63,098 nt of DNA from DATBLE01 sp050258035 (GTDB lineage Bacteria; Actinomycetota; Thermoleophilia; Gaiellales; Gaiellaceae), in assembly GCA_050258035.1 (NCBI GenBank), contig JBLMYA010000038.1:1-63098 (forward strand), given 5' to 3'. The notes below the pieces were generated by a model. That model worked only from the letters and a program-made list of their open reading frames with translations. It ran no database searches and had not been told where the DNA came from. The number at the start of each line of letters is the position of its first letter. The first letter of the stretch is position 1. Made by a program: the position numbers and the translations under genes. Shown here one piece after another: positions 25,233 to 33,853 of this stretch.

Positions 25233-26081
25233 ATGGGCGGAGGGAAGGGAGCGCGCCGCATCCTGGCCGGTGGTGTGATCGGCATCGCCCTCGTCGCCGC
25301 GGTCGGGCTGGCGAGCCGCGCGCACACGCCCGCGGGCGGCGGTCACGTCCGCTCGATCAGCCAGGACGTCCTCCTCGAGTACACGCTGTTGCTGCTCGCG
25401 GCGCTCGCCGTCGTCGTCCTGCCGATCGCGATCTACCTCTTCGTCGCAGGGCGCGGCGAGGACGAGCAGATCCTGCCCGCGCGCAAGAACTGGATGCCGG
25501 CGCTCCTGTTCTCGATGATCGGCCTGAGCGTCGCCGCGGTGCTCCTCCTCCGGTACGTCCACGACCATCACGGCTCGCGGGACAACCCGGTGAGCCAGCT
25601 CGTCGGCCTCGCGAGACACGGGTCGAAGACGACCGGGGTGGTCCGCTTCGACTGGGGACCCGTGATCGTCGTCTCCTCGCTCGCCGTCCTGGCTCTCGCC
25701 GCCGGAGCCTGGCTCGTCGTCCAGCGGCGGCGGACGGAGCCGAGGCGCGAGAGCGTCGCGGAGGAGCTCGCCGTCGCGCTCGAGCGGACGATCGCCGACC
25801 TGCGCGCCGAGCCGGATCCCCGCAGGGCCGTGATCGCGGCATACGCGCAGATGGAGCGCTCGCTGGCGGACGTCGGGCTGCAGCGCAGTCCGGACGAGGC
25901 GCCCCGCGAGTACCTCGGCCGCGTCCTGCCGGACGTCGGCGCCCAGACCGCCTCCGTCGAGCGGCTGACCGGGCTCTTCGAGCGCGCGAAGTTCAGCCCG
26001 CACGCAATCGACGGGGCGATGAAGGACGAGGCGATCGACGCGCTCGAGTCCCTCAGGAACGACCTCCGGAGCGCGCCCTGA
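25233..26081 (+). CDS. Membrane protein with C-terminal DUF4129 domain
   Basis: A 282-residue protein with a signal anchor, two further membrane spans (LEYTLLLLAALAVVVLPIAI and MPALLFSMIGLSVAAVLLL), a fourth around VIVVSSLAVLALAAGAW, and a cytosolic helical domain (RRAVIAAYAQMERSLADVGL, then ERLTGLFERAKFSPHAID) typical of DUF4129. Such proteins sit in operons with MoxR and DUF58, as here. They often carry a transglutaminase domain, which is absent from this window. Start ATG 25233. Confidence 0.8.
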   Translation: MGGGKGARRILAGGVIGIALVAAVGLASRAHTPAGGGHVRSISQDVLLEYTLLLLAALAVVVLPIAIYLFVAGRGEDEQILPARKNWMPALLFSMIGLSVAAVLLLRYVHDHHGSRDNPVSQLVGLARHGSKTTGVVRFDWGPVIVVSSLAVLALAAGAWLVVQRRRTEPRRESVAEELAVALERTIADLRAEPDPRRAVIAAYAQMERSLADVGLQRSPDEAPREYLGRVLPDVGAQTASVERLTGLFERAKFSPHAIDGAMKDEAIDALESLRNDLRSAP

Positions 26082-26587
26082 TCGCGCTTCGAACGTTCGT
26101 CTTCCTGACGGCGATCGCGACGGTGGGCCTCGGGATCACGATCGCCGTCGCGCCCGGCCGGGCCGCGCCGGCCGTCGACGTCTACCTGCTCGCCGTCGGC
26201 ACGCTCGTGCTCCTGCTCGCGATCACACGGACGCTGGGCACCCTCACGCGCGAACGCCCGACCCGCCTGGACGCCGCGCGAGAGACCACGGACCGCTGGT
26301 CCCGGCCGCGCGAGCTCGTCAAGCTCGAGCGCGAGGTCGGCCTCTCCACCGAGACCGCCTTCGACGCCCACTACCGCCTCCGACCCACGGTCAGGCACAT
26401 CGCGGCCTCCCGCCTGCGGCTCCGCGGCATCGACCTGGACGGCTCCTCGGGGTCGGCGGAAGCGCTCCTGGGGCCCGAGACCTGGGACCTGGTCCGCGGC
26501 GATCGCCCCCGTCCCCGCGACCATGATGCACCCGGACTCCCGCTCGAGCGGATCGCCGCCGTCGTCGCCGCGGTGGAGGACGTGTGA
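26078..26587 (+). CDS. Membrane protein of MoxR-DUF58 operon, apparent CTG start
   Basis: A hydrophobic N-terminus (IALRTFVFLTAIATVGLGIT and VDVYLLAVGTLVLLLAITRT) is followed by a cytosolic domain ending in ERIAAVVAAVEDV. The first span begins directly at the upstream stop, where CTG (26078-26080) overlaps TGA as CTGA, with GGAG six bases before it. The nearest standard start is GTG 26123, which would remove most of the first span. The overlap matches the GTGA junctions elsewhere in this operon. No family name is certain. Confidence 0.6.
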   Translation: MIALRTFVFLTAIATVGLGITIAVAPGRAAPAVDVYLLAVGTLVLLLAITRTLGTLTRERPTRLDAARETTDRWSRPRELVKLEREVGLSTETAFDAHYRLRPTVRHIAASRLRLRGIDLDGSSGSAEALLGPETWDLVRGDRPRPRDHDAPGLPLERIAAVVAAVEDV

Positions 26588-27540
26588 ACGTCGCCGACGT
26601 CGCCGAGCGGGCGAACAGGCTCCTCGACGAGGTCGAGCGTGCGGTGGTCGGCAAGCGGGACGCGCTGGAGCTCGTCCTGCTCGGGCTGCTCGCCGACGGC
26701 CACGTACTGATCGAGGACTTCCCCGGCCTGGCGAAGACGCTGATCGCGCGCTCGTTCGCACAGGCGACCGGGCTCGAATTCGGCCGCATCCAGTTCACGC
26801 CCGACCTGATGCCGTCCGACGTGACGGGCTCCTCCGTCTACAACCAGCGCAGCGCCGACTTCGAGTTCAGGGCCGGGCCGATCTTCACGAACCTCCTCCT
26901 CGCCGACGAGATCAACCGCGCCCCGCCGAAGACCCAGGCGGCGCTGCTCGAGGCGATGCAGGAGCACCAGGTGACGAGCGAAGGGCTGACGCGCCCGCTG
27001 GAGCGCCCGTTTCTCGTGCTCGCGACCCAGAACCCGATCGAGCACGAGGGCACCTACCCGCTCCCCGAGGCGCAGCTCGACCGCTTCCTGCTGCGCATCT
27101 CCGTCGGCTATCCCTCGCGCGACGACGAGCTCGGCATCCTCGAGCACCGCCGCGACCGGCGAACGGACGACGTCGCCCTCGACCGGGTCGTCGACGCGGC
27201 GACCCTGGGCGCCATGCAACAGGCGCTCGAGGACGTCTTCGTCGCGGAGAGCGTCGGCTACTACATCGTCGACGTCGTCCGCGCGACCCGTGACGCGCCG
27301 AGCGTCCAGGTCGGGGCGAGCCCGCGGGGCACGCTGGCGATCATGAAGCTGGCCCGAGCGCGCGCCGTGCTCGACGGGCGCGACTTCGTCGTTCCCGACG
27401 ACGTGAAGGCGGTCGCGGGCCCCGCGCTGGCGCACCGGCTCTCGCTGCGACCGGAGCTCTGGGTGCAGCAGGTGCGGGGCGAGGACGTGGTGGCCGAACG
27501 CCTGGCGACGGTGCCCACCCCGCCGGCGGAGGAGCGGTGA
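26584..27540 (+). CDS. MoxR-family AAA+ ATPase
   Basis: A 318-residue AAA+ chaperone-like ATPase. It carries the Walker A position as LIEDFPGLAKTL, Walker B/DEIN motif LLADEINRAPPKTQAALLEA, sensor 1 ATQNPIEHEGTYPLPEAQLDRF, and an Arg-rich C-terminal helical lid. MoxR proteins help assemble or activate complexes handled by the adjacent DUF58/VWA protein. The GTG start overlaps the upstream stop (GTGA). Confidence 0.92.
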   Translation: MNVADVAERANRLLDEVERAVVGKRDALELVLLGLLADGHVLIEDFPGLAKTLIARSFAQATGLEFGRIQFTPDLMPSDVTGSSVYNQRSADFEFRAGPIFTNLLLADEINRAPPKTQAALLEAMQEHQVTSEGLTRPLERPFLVLATQNPIEHEGTYPLPEAQLDRFLLRISVGYPSRDDELGILEHRRDRRTDDVALDRVVDAATLGAMQQALEDVFVAESVGYYIVDVVRATRDAPSVQVGASPRGTLAIMKLARARAVLDGRDFVVPDDVKAVAGPALAHRLSLRPELWVQQVRGEDVVAERLATVPTPPAEER

Positions 27541-28808
27541 ACCGGACAGCCTCGCCGAAGCTCACCGCCTACGCGGTGCTCGGCGGCATCGCGCTCATCG
27601 CGGCGCTCGTCACTCGACGGCCGGAGCTCGCCGCGATCGGCGCTCCGTTCCTCCTCCTGCTCGGCGCAGGCCTGATCGGAGCCGCCGAGCCGGACCTCCG
27701 CGCCTCGGTGCGGGTCGACCGGGACCGGCTGATCGAGGGAGACGAGGTGACCGTCGAGATCGAGCTCGGTGCCGACCGCGCGATCGAGCGCCTGGAGCTC
27801 TTGCTCGAGCTCCCCGCCGGGGTGACGGTCGCCGAGGGCGACAACCCGCTGGCCGTCCGGCTCCCCGCCGACGGGCGAACCTTGACCCTTCGCCTGCGGG
27901 CCGACCGCTGGGGCGCCCACCGCATCGGCGATCTCAGCGTGCGCGCGCGCGACGCTTTCGGCCTCTTCGCCCGAACGGGGCGCATTCCGGCAGGCATGTC
28001 CGTGAAGGTGTTCCCCCGCCAGGAAGCGCTGCGGCGCCTGCTCCCGCCGGCCGAGACGCAGCTCTACTCCGGCGACGAGCTCGCGCGCGCGAAGGGGGAG
28101 GGCCTCGAGTTCGCCGATCTCCGGCCGTTCGCCTTCGGAGACCGCGTACGGCGGATCAACTGGCGGGCGAGCGCACGGCGCGGCGAGCTCTGGGTGAACG
28201 AGCAGCACCCGGAGCGCAATGTCGACGTCGTCCTCTTCGTCGACAGCTTCGCCGAGCTGCGCCGGGGCTCTTCGAGCACGCTCGACCTGGCCGTCCGGGC
28301 CGCGGCCACGCTCGCCGACCGGTACACGCGCCGCCGCGACCGGGTGGGCCTCGTCTCCTTCGGCGGCTACCTGCGATGGCTGGCGCCGGGAGGCGGGCTC
28401 GCCCAGCTCTACCGGATCGTCGACGCGCTGCTGGACACCGAGATCACGCTGAGCCATGCGTGGAAGGCGATCGACGTCGTCCCCGCTCGCACGCTCCCGC
28501 CGCAGGCGCTGGTCGTCGCCCTCTCCCCCCTCCTCGACGAACGCTCGGTCGGAGCGCTCCTGCACCTCCGGGCTCGCGGATTCGACCTCGACGTGATCGA
28601 GCTGTCGCCACTCGCCTTCGTCGATCCGGGAGAGACCGAACCGGAGCTGCTCGCATACCGGTTGTGGAGACTCCAACGGGAGGCGCTCCGCTCGCGGTTC
28701 CACGCGGCCGGGGTGCCGGTCGTCGAGTGGCGGGACGGCGACCCGCTCGCACGACCGATCGAGGAGGTGACGGCATTCCGGCGGAACGCCACCCTCGCCC
28801 GAGGCTGA
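27537..28808 (+). CDS. DUF58/von Willebrand A-like membrane protein
   Basis: A 423-residue protein with two N-terminal membrane spans, a beta-rich extracytoplasmic-like domain (VRVDRDRLIEGDEVTVEIEL) and the DUF58 domain: GEGLEFADLRPFAFGDRVRR, INWRASARRGELWVNE, and a VWA-like fold VDVVLFVDSFAELRRGSSST. It is the usual partner of MoxR. GTG start in a GTGA overlap with moxR. Its role is probably in envelope maintenance or complex assembly; the precise target is unknown. Confidence 0.9.
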   Translation: MNRTASPKLTAYAVLGGIALIAALVTRRPELAAIGAPFLLLLGAGLIGAAEPDLRASVRVDRDRLIEGDEVTVEIELGADRAIERLELLLELPAGVTVAEGDNPLAVRLPADGRTLTLRLRADRWGAHRIGDLSVRARDAFGLFARTGRIPAGMSVKVFPRQEALRRLLPPAETQLYSGDELARAKGEGLEFADLRPFAFGDRVRRINWRASARRGELWVNEQHPERNVDVVLFVDSFAELRRGSSSTLDLAVRAAATLADRYTRRRDRVGLVSFGGYLRWLAPGGGLAQLYRIVDALLDTEITLSHAWKAIDVVPARTLPPQALVVALSPLLDERSVGALLHLRARGFDLDVIELSPLAFVDPGETEPELLAYRLWRLQREALRSRFHAAGVPVVEWRDGDPLARPIEEVTAFRRNATLARG

Positions 28809-29305
28809 CCCTCGCCGTCGCCGCCCTCCTCGGCGCAACCGGCCTCGCCGTCTACGGGGCCATGGTCGCCCCGCGCCTGGCAGCCGTCCTCGCAATCGTC
28901 GGCTCGATCGGCGTCGGACTGCTCGTCGCGGCTCTCGTGCTCCGTGCGCCTCCGCTGATCGCGCCCGGGCTCGCGCTGCTCGGAGCGGAGTACGCCGTGC
29001 TGGTCTTCGTCCGCGGCGACACCATCGACGTGCGGGCGCCACTCTACGGCGCGGCGTTCCTGGTCACCGCGGAGCTCGCCTTCGGCGCCGTCGAGCTCCG
29101 GGCGGGGGCGCCGGAGCCGATGCTCGCGGCGAGGCGGGCGGCGATGCTCGTCCTGGTCGCGTTGGGGAGCATCGTCACGGGTCTGATCGTGCTCGCGGCC
29201 GCGTCCACGCCGCTCGAGGGTGGCGTCGGGCTGGAGGCGGTCGGCGTCGCCGCCGCGGTCGCGCTCCTGGTCGCGCTCGGGCGCGTCGCGGTCCGATCGC
29301 GGTGA
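28805..29305 (+). CDS. Four-span membrane protein, apparent CTG start
   Basis: About 166 residues with hydrophobic segments LTLAVAALLGATGLAVYGAM, AAVLAIVGSIGVGLLVAALV, around IAPGLALLGAEYAVLV, and LVLVALGSIVTGLIVLAAAS. The first span starts exactly at a CTG that overlaps the DUF58 stop (CTGA). The first standard in-frame start is ATG 28862, which would cut that span; an in-frame ATT at 28775 behind GAGGAGGTGA is a further possibility. The 3' end overlaps the kinase start (GTGA). Function unknown. Confidence 0.6.
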   Translation: MTLAVAALLGATGLAVYGAMVAPRLAAVLAIVGSIGVGLLVAALVLRAPPLIAPGLALLGAEYAVLVFVRGDTIDVRAPLYGAAFLVTAELAFGAVELRAGAPEPMLAARRAAMLVLVALGSIVTGLIVLAAASTPLEGGVGLEAVGVAAAVALLVALGRVAVRSR

Positions 29306-30099
29306 CGGTCGCGGTCGTCGGCTCGCTCTCGCTCGACTCGGTCGACGGCGGCGCGCCGCGGATCGGGGGGGGTCCCTTCTACTCCGCCCGCGCGCTGAGG
29401 GTCCTGGGGACTCCAGCCGTGATCGTCGCCAAGTGCGCCGCGCCGGACCGGCAGCTGCTCCTCCCGCCCCTGATCCGGCTCGGCGTGCCGGTCGTCTGGC
29501 AGGCCTCATCCGTCTCGGCCGCCTTCTCCTTCCGGTACGAGAACGAGCGGCGGATGATGACGGTCGAGGCGATCGCCGATCCCTGGACGCCGGAAGAGGC
29601 GGTCGCCCACCTCGGAGACGCCCGCTGGGTGCACGTCGCCCCTCTCTGCCGCTCGGACTTCCCGGCCGAGACGCTGGCCGCGATCGCCCGCGGGCGGCGC
29701 GTCTCGCTCGACGGCCAGGGGCTCGCCCGGCTGCCGCAGCCGGGGCCCCTGAGACTCGACGGCGACTTCGACCCCTCGGTTCTCCGCCCGGTGTCGATCC
29801 TGAAGCTCTCGGAGGAGGAGGCGGAGCTGCTCGTCGACGGGTACGGCGAGCGTGCCCTCGCCCGGCTCGGCGTTCGCGAGGTGGTGGTCACGCTCGGCTC
29901 GCGCGGCTGCATCGTCTTCGCCGACGGGGTGGCCGAGCTCGTCCGCGCCCACGCCGTTCCCGCCCGTGACCCGACCGGGGCTGGCGACGCCTTCGCGACC
30001 GCATACCTCGCCGCCCGCAGCGGCGGCGCGGCGCCGACGGCGGCCGCCCGCCGCGCGGCTGCGCTCGTCACGGACATGCTCTCCGGGAGGGTCGCGTGA
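29302..30099 (+). CDS. PfkB-family carbohydrate/nucleoside kinase
   Basis: A 265-residue ribokinase-superfamily protein. The N-terminal GGGPFYSARAL is a variant of the substrate-binding GG loop, and the catalytic motif ARDPTGAGDAFATAYLA near residue 220 has the anion hole and the base Asp. It is shorter than ribokinase (about 310), mostly through a reduced lid. It is the fifth gene of the MoxR operon, an unusual place for a sugar kinase. Substrate not predictable. Confidence 0.85.
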   Translation: MTVAVVGSLSLDSVDGGAPRIGGGPFYSARALRVLGTPAVIVAKCAAPDRQLLLPPLIRLGVPVVWQASSVSAAFSFRYENERRMMTVEAIADPWTPEEAVAHLGDARWVHVAPLCRSDFPAETLAAIARGRRVSLDGQGLARLPQPGPLRLDGDFDPSVLRPVSILKLSEEEAELLVDGYGERALARLGVREVVVTLGSRGCIVFADGVAELVRAHAVPARDPTGAGDAFATAYLAARSGGAAPTAAARRAAALVTDMLSGRVA

Positions 30100-30136
30100 C
30101 CGTCATGCGGCCCTGCGGAGAAGAGGGCAGAGCGGC

Positions 30137-30526
30137 GTGATCGCCTCGGTCAAGACCGCGGACGGAGTCGCGCTCGTCGACCTCGACGACGAGGGGCTCG
30201 TCGCCCTCGAGCCGGACGCCGCCTTCGAGGCCGCTCCATTGCCGAGCGTGTCGCTGCCGCTCCTCGTCACCGCAGCCGCGGCCGGCTCCACCGTCGTCGC
30301 GGTCGTCGACACGAAGCCGCCCCTCGCCGTCTCCCACGACGCCGGCGTCACCTGGCGCGAGTCCGGCCGGGGGTTGCCGCCCGGCCGTGCGGTCGCCGTT
30401 GCGGCCGACGACCCGGACGTCGTCCTGTACGCGACCCGCAACCGCCTGTACGTCTCGCGCGACGGCGGCCGCTTCTGGCGAGGCCTGGCACTCGAGCTGC
30501 CCGAGATCGAGGCCGTAGCGCTCTAG
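30137..30526 (+). CDS. Asp-box (BNR-like) repeat protein
   Basis: A 129-residue protein with two Asp-box motifs, VSHDAGVTWRES and VSRDGGRFWRGL, matching S-x-D-x-G-x-x-W as in sialidase/sortilin-type beta propellers. Only part of a propeller would be formed, so it may be a fragment or multimerise. No signal peptide is seen. It starts with GTG 30137 preceded by GAGGG, and ends the MoxR-DUF58 transcription unit. Confidence 0.65.
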   Translation: MIASVKTADGVALVDLDDEGLVALEPDAAFEAAPLPSVSLPLLVTAAAAGSTVVAVVDTKPPLAVSHDAGVTWRESGRGLPPGRAVAVAADDPDVVLYATRNRLYVSRDGGRFWRGLALELPEIEAVAL

Positions 30527-30544
30527 GCAAGGGAGCCAAAACCC

Positions 30545-30565
30545 CTTGTAACACAGTGTTACTAG
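30545..30565. promoter_or_regulatory. Palindromic motif copy 1
   Basis: Core GTAACACAGTGTTAC (30548-30562) with 7-bp perfect arms, bordered by C-TT and TA-G. An outer CCCT/AGGG (30543-30546, 30564-30567) extends the symmetry. It lies between convergent genes and overlaps the stop codon of the small HTH-like gene. It is a member of the five-copy motif family in this window. Confidence 0.6.
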
Positions 30566-30897
30566 GGCGGCCTCCGACGGCCGAAGCCCGGTACCCAGTT
30601 CGCGAGTGGCTGCACGCCCAGCTGCGCCAGCCGCTCGAGGCCGTCGTCCGTTCCCTTCAGTGGGGCGCAGGCGATCCGGACGACGTCCGACACCGAAAGC
30701 CGCGGACGCATGTTGCGAACGGTGCGAACGAGCTCGCGAATCCGCTGGTAACTCGGCCTCGTCAGGCCGAGACGCTCCGCTTCGGCGCCGACCCTCCGGT
30801 AGGTGTCGGCGATCGGCCGACTCCGGTCGTCGAAACGAACGATGGCTTCGATCAACCGGCCCGATATCCGCGGCGCCATGGTGACCACAGGTCCCAT
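30562..30897 (-). CDS. Small HTH-like protein flanked by palindromes
   Basis: A 111-residue basic protein. Residues about 28-62 (RPIADTYRRVGAEAERLGLT, RPSYQRIRELVRTVR) have the spacing of a helix-turn-helix. The next part reads RPRLSVSDVVRIACAPLKG and the C-terminus is Arg-rich. The gene is enclosed by palindromic motif copies at its 3' end and upstream, with a third, looser palindrome 16-31 nt before the ATG. An autoregulated DNA-binding role is a reasonable inference. Alternative start ATG 30879. Confidence 0.6.
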   Translation of the reverse strand: MGPVVTMAPRISGRLIEAIVRFDDRSRPIADTYRRVGAEAERLGLTRPSYQRIRELVRTVRNMRPRLSVSDVVRIACAPLKGTDDGLERLAQLGVQPLANWVPGFGRRRPP

Positions 30898-30912
30898 CGT
30901 GCCGCTCGAACT

Positions 30913-30928
30913 GTCACAGAGGTGTGAC
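30913..30928. promoter_or_regulatory. Inverted repeat upstream of the small HTH-like gene
   Basis: GTCACA-GAGG-TGTGAC (6-bp arms, 4-bp spacer) sits 16-31 nt before the gene start. It resembles, but does not match, the GTRACA-N3-TGTTAC family and may be a lower-affinity form. Confidence 0.4.
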
Positions 30929-30946
30929 GTCTTCGCGACGAGCGTG

Positions 30947-30967
30947 CAAGTGACACGGTGTTACTTG
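30947..30967. promoter_or_regulatory. Palindromic motif copy 2
   Basis: Core GTGACACGGTGTTAC (30950-30964), bordered by C-AA and TT-G, extended to 11-bp arms with one mismatch (30946-30968). It lies between the small HTH-like gene and the end of phzF, about 50 nt upstream of the HTH-like gene start. Confidence 0.6.
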
Positions 30968-30971
30968 CCCT

Positions 30972-31814
30972 CTAGAGCTGGAACTCGCCGCGCGCGACGA
31001 CGACGGCAGCGCCGCCGACCTCGACTCGCTCGAGCCGCTCCGCGGTGCCCTCGACGCGGGCGAAGAGCTTCGACGGCCGGTTGATCTCGACGCCCTGGGT
31101 GATCTCGATCTCGTCACCGAACGCGATGCGACCGTGACGAGCGAGATGGAGCGCGAGCGGCCCCGCCGCCGATCCGGTCGCCGGATCCTCCGCGACGCCG
31201 CCTCCCGGCGCGAACATGCGCGTCTTCCATCGGAACCCCGAACCGGCCGCGCAGTTGACACCGATCACGGCCGGCAGCTCGGCGAGCCGGCCGAGGTCGG
31301 GCCGGAGCGAAGCCACCTCCGCCTCGGAGCCGAGTACGACGTAGACGTTCGGCAGGCCGTTGTCGTAGAGCTCGACCGGAAGCTCCGACCGCTCGACGCC
31401 GAGCGCGGCCAGCAGGTCCGCCTCGCCCGAGTACGGCTCGACCGTCGGGAGCGGCTGCTCCATCCGGCCGAAGACGATGCGGGCGCCCTCGCGCTCCAGG
31501 CGGACGGGGACGACCCCGCTCCCGGTCTCGAGCACGATCTCGTCGAGCTGGAGCGGCCCGGCGAGGACGAACGCGGATCCCAGAGTCGGATGCCCGGCGA
31601 ACGGCACCTCGACCGCCGGCGTGAAGATCCGGATTCGCGCGTGCGCCGTCTCGGACGGGTAGACGAAGACGGTCTCGCTGAAGTTCATCTCGCGCGCCAG
31701 CTCCTGGAGGCGCTCCTCGGGCAGCGCGCGTGCGTCGGTGAAGACCGCGAGCTGGTTGCCGGTGAGCGGCCTGTCGGTGAAGACGTCGCAGACGACGTAG
31801 CGGTGGCGGGCCAT
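30972..31814 (-). CDS. PhzF-family isomerase-like protein
   Basis: A 280-residue two-domain diaminopimelate-epimerase-like protein of the PhzF family. Catalytic Glu is in REMNFSETVFVYPS near residue 46; other family pieces are RIRIFTPAVEVPFAGHPTLG, FAPGGGVAEDPATGSAAGPLA and EITQGVEINRPS. PhzF proteins outside phenazine clusters have unknown substrates. No phenazine genes are nearby, so a housekeeping isomerase role is more likely. Start ATG 31814. Confidence 0.88.
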   Translation of the reverse strand: MARHRYVVCDVFTDRPLTGNQLAVFTDARALPEERLQELAREMNFSETVFVYPSETAHARIRIFTPAVEVPFAGHPTLGSAFVLAGPLQLDEIVLETGSGVVPVRLEREGARIVFGRMEQPLPTVEPYSGEADLLAALGVERSELPVELYDNGLPNVYVVLGSEAEVASLRPDLGRLAELPAVIGVNCAAGSGFRWKTRMFAPGGGVAEDPATGSAAGPLALHLARHGRIAFGDEIEITQGVEINRPSKLFARVEGTAERLERVEVGGAAVVVARGEFQL

Positions 31815-31851
31815 CGACTCCGAGTCTACGGACCGCTCCTATCCTGGGGAT

Positions 31852-32244
31852 GTGCGCGTCTACCTCGTCCGACACGCCGAGGCTGCCCCGGGGCAGCCCG
31901 ACGACTTCCGACCGCTGACGCCGACCGGACGAGCCGCCGCGCGCGACCTCGGCAAACGTCTCGCCGCCGACGGCCTCCGGCCGGACGCCGTCCTCTCCAG
32001 CCCGCTGCTCCGCGCACGCGAGACCGCTGCGGAGCTCGGCCGTGCTCTCGGCACGGAGCCGGAGACCGACGAGCGCCTGGCACCCGGCACGGACGCGGAT
32101 GCCCTGCGCGCGGTCGTGGCCGGGCGCGGCGACGCCGTCGTCGTCGTGGGCCACCAGCCCGACTGCAGCCGGATCAGCGCCGCGATCACCGGGGGGCCGG
32201 AGCCGGCGCTCCCCCCGGCCGGCCTGGTCGTGCTCGAGCTTTGA
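31852..32244 (+). CDS. sixA: Phosphohistidine phosphatase SixA-like
   Basis: A 130-residue histidine-phosphatase-superfamily protein with the N-terminal RHG-type motif VYLVRHAEAAP (phosphohistidine nucleophile), LSSPLLRARETAAELG, and the second catalytic His in VVVGHQPDCSRI. SixA removes phosphate from histidine phosphotransfer domains. The stop overlaps the start of an ABC transporter gene by one base. Start GTG 31852. Confidence 0.85.
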   Translation: MRVYLVRHAEAAPGQPDDFRPLTPTGRAAARDLGKRLAADGLRPDAVLSSPLLRARETAAELGRALGTEPETDERLAPGTDADALRAVVAGRGDAVVVVGHQPDCSRISAAITGGPEPALPPAGLVVLEL

Positions 32245-33098
32245 TGCCGGCCGTCTCCGTCCAGGATCTCCGCAAGACCTACGGCTCGCACGAGGCGGTG
32301 CGGGGGATCGACTTCGAGATCCAGGCAGGCGAGGTCTTCGGGCTGCTCGGGCCGAACGGCGCGGGCAAGACCACGACGGTCGAGATCCTGGAGGGCTACC
32401 GGGCCCGCGACGGCGGGACGGTGGAGGTGCTCGGCCAGGATCCGCAGCGGGCGGGCCTCGACTGGCGCGAACGCATCGGCGTCGTGCTCCAATCGTCGGC
32501 GATGTACCCGAACCTCAGCGTCGTCGAGAGCCTGGAGCTCTTCGCCGGCTACTACCGGGAGCCGCTCGACGTCGACCAGGTGGTCGAGCTCGTCGGTCTC
32601 GCGGAGAAGCGCGGCGCGCGCGTCCGCACGCTGTCCGGCGGGCAGAAGCGCCGGCTCGACCTCGGCCTGGGTCTGATCGGCGACCCCGAGGTGCTCTTCC
32701 TCGACGAGCCGACGACCGGTTTCGACCCGGCCGCGCGCCGCGCCGCCTGGGAGGTGATCCGGTCGCTCCGCGCGCTGGGGAAGACGATCCTGCTGACGAC
32801 CCACTACCTGGACGAGGCGGAGAGCCTCGCCGACCGGGTCGCAGTTCTCCGCGAGGGACGGATCGCGGCGATCGGCCGTCCCGAGGACCTCACCGGCTCC
32901 ACCCCCGCAACCGAGATCCGCTACCGCCTGAACGGCGAGGACGTGGTCGTCTCGACCCACGAGCCGACCAGCCTCCTGCACGAGCTGACCGGCCGCGCGC
33001 TCGCCGAGGGGCACGAGCTCGAGAATCTCAGCGTTCGCCGGCCGACGCTGGAGGAGATCTACCTCGCCCTCACCGGCGACGAGGAGCTCGAGCCGTGA
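32244..33098 (+). CDS. ABC-2 exporter ATP-binding protein
   Basis: A 284-residue ATPase of the CcmA/DrrA type with Walker A GPNGAGKTT, Q-loop VVLQSSAMYPNL, signature LSGGQKRRLDLGLGL, Walker B VLFLDEPTTGFDP and switch TTHYLDEAE. The C-terminal 70 residues (VRRPTLEEIYLALTGDEELE) are the regulatory tail typical of DrrA-like proteins. It overlaps sixA by one base and the permease by four (GTGA). Confidence 0.93.
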   Translation: MPAVSVQDLRKTYGSHEAVRGIDFEIQAGEVFGLLGPNGAGKTTTVEILEGYRARDGGTVEVLGQDPQRAGLDWRERIGVVLQSSAMYPNLSVVESLELFAGYYREPLDVDQVVELVGLAEKRGARVRTLSGGQKRRLDLGLGLIGDPEVLFLDEPTTGFDPAARRAAWEVIRSLRALGKTILLTTHYLDEAESLADRVAVLREGRIAAIGRPEDLTGSTPATEIRYRLNGEDVVVSTHEPTSLLHELTGRALAEGHELENLSVRRPTLEEIYLALTGDEELEP

Positions 33099-33853
33099 GC
33101 CTGTTCCGCCACCAGCTGGCCGGCGAGCAGCGGCTCTACTGGCGGAGCCGCGAGCTGGCCTTCTTCACCTTTCTCTTCCCGCTCCTGATCTTCGTGCTGC
33201 TCGCATCGGTCTACGGCCACGACCGGATCAAGAAGGAGCACAACGTCCCGGCGAAGGAGTACCTGCTCGCCGGGATCCTCGGCTACGGCCTGGTCTCGAC
33301 CGCGTTCGCCGGTCTCGCGATCGTGCTCGTCCTCCGCCGGGAGAGCGGCGTGCTCAAACGCCTACGCGGGACACCGCTCCCGCCCGCCACGTACCTGGGC
33401 TGCGTGATCACCTCGACCGTGATCGTCTACTCGGTCGAGGCGGTCGTGCTGATCGTGCTGGCGAGGGTCCTGTACGGCGTCCCGCTTCCGCACGAGTGGC
33501 TCTCGGTGATCCTCGCCGTGCTGTTCGGGACGCTCGCCTTCGCCGCCATGGGCATCGCCCTCACCGGTGCGATCCGCTCCGGCGACGGGGCCTCGGCGGT
33601 GGTGAACGCCGTCTACCTGCCGGTCTCTTTCCTCGCCGGGGCGTTCTGGTCGGCGCAGTCGTTCCCGCACTTCCTCAAGGTGATCTCCGAGATCCTGCCG
33701 CTGACCCACTTCATCCGGCTGATGCGCGACATCGTGCTCCTGAACCAGCCGATCTGGGACAACTGGGAGCAGGTCGCGGTGGTCGCCGCCTGGGGCCTGG
33801 CCGGGCTGATCCTCTCGGCGCGCTACTTCCGCTGGGAACCGCGCGAGGGTTAG
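33095..33853 (+). CDS. ABC-2 exporter permease
   Basis: A 252-residue protein with six predicted spans. It has an amphipathic N-terminal helix (FRHQLAGEQRLYWRSRELAF), the coupling region VLVLRRESGVLKRLRGTPLP, and a conserved PVSFLAGAFW followed by FLKVISEILPLTHFIRLMRD, which is characteristic of ABC-2 permeases. The 3' end overlaps the convergent aminotransferase by 4 nt. Substrate unknown. Confidence 0.88.
   Translation: MSLFRHQLAGEQRLYWRSRELAFFTFLFPLLIFVLLASVYGHDRIKKEHNVPAKEYLLAGILGYGLVSTAFAGLAIVLVLRRESGVLKRLRGTPLPPATYLGCVITSTVIVYSVEAVVLIVLARVLYGVPLPHEWLSVILAVLFGTLAFAAMGIALTGAIRSGDGASAVVNAVYLPVSFLAGAFWSAQSFPHFLKVISEILPLTHFIRLMRDIVLLNQPIWDNWEQVAVVAAWGLAGLILSARYFRWEPREG

Noticed and set aside
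28775..28808. ATT codon behind GAGGAGGTGA as a start for the four-span protein
   Set aside because: The purine-rich run is also ordinary Glu-Glu-Val coding in the DUF58 gene. The CTGA overlap at 28805 fits the operon pattern better, though ATT cannot be excluded.
30543..30968. Insertion sequence with palindromic ends
   Set aside because: The enclosed gene shows no transposase motif and no target-site duplication is visible. It is recorded only as an alternative idea.
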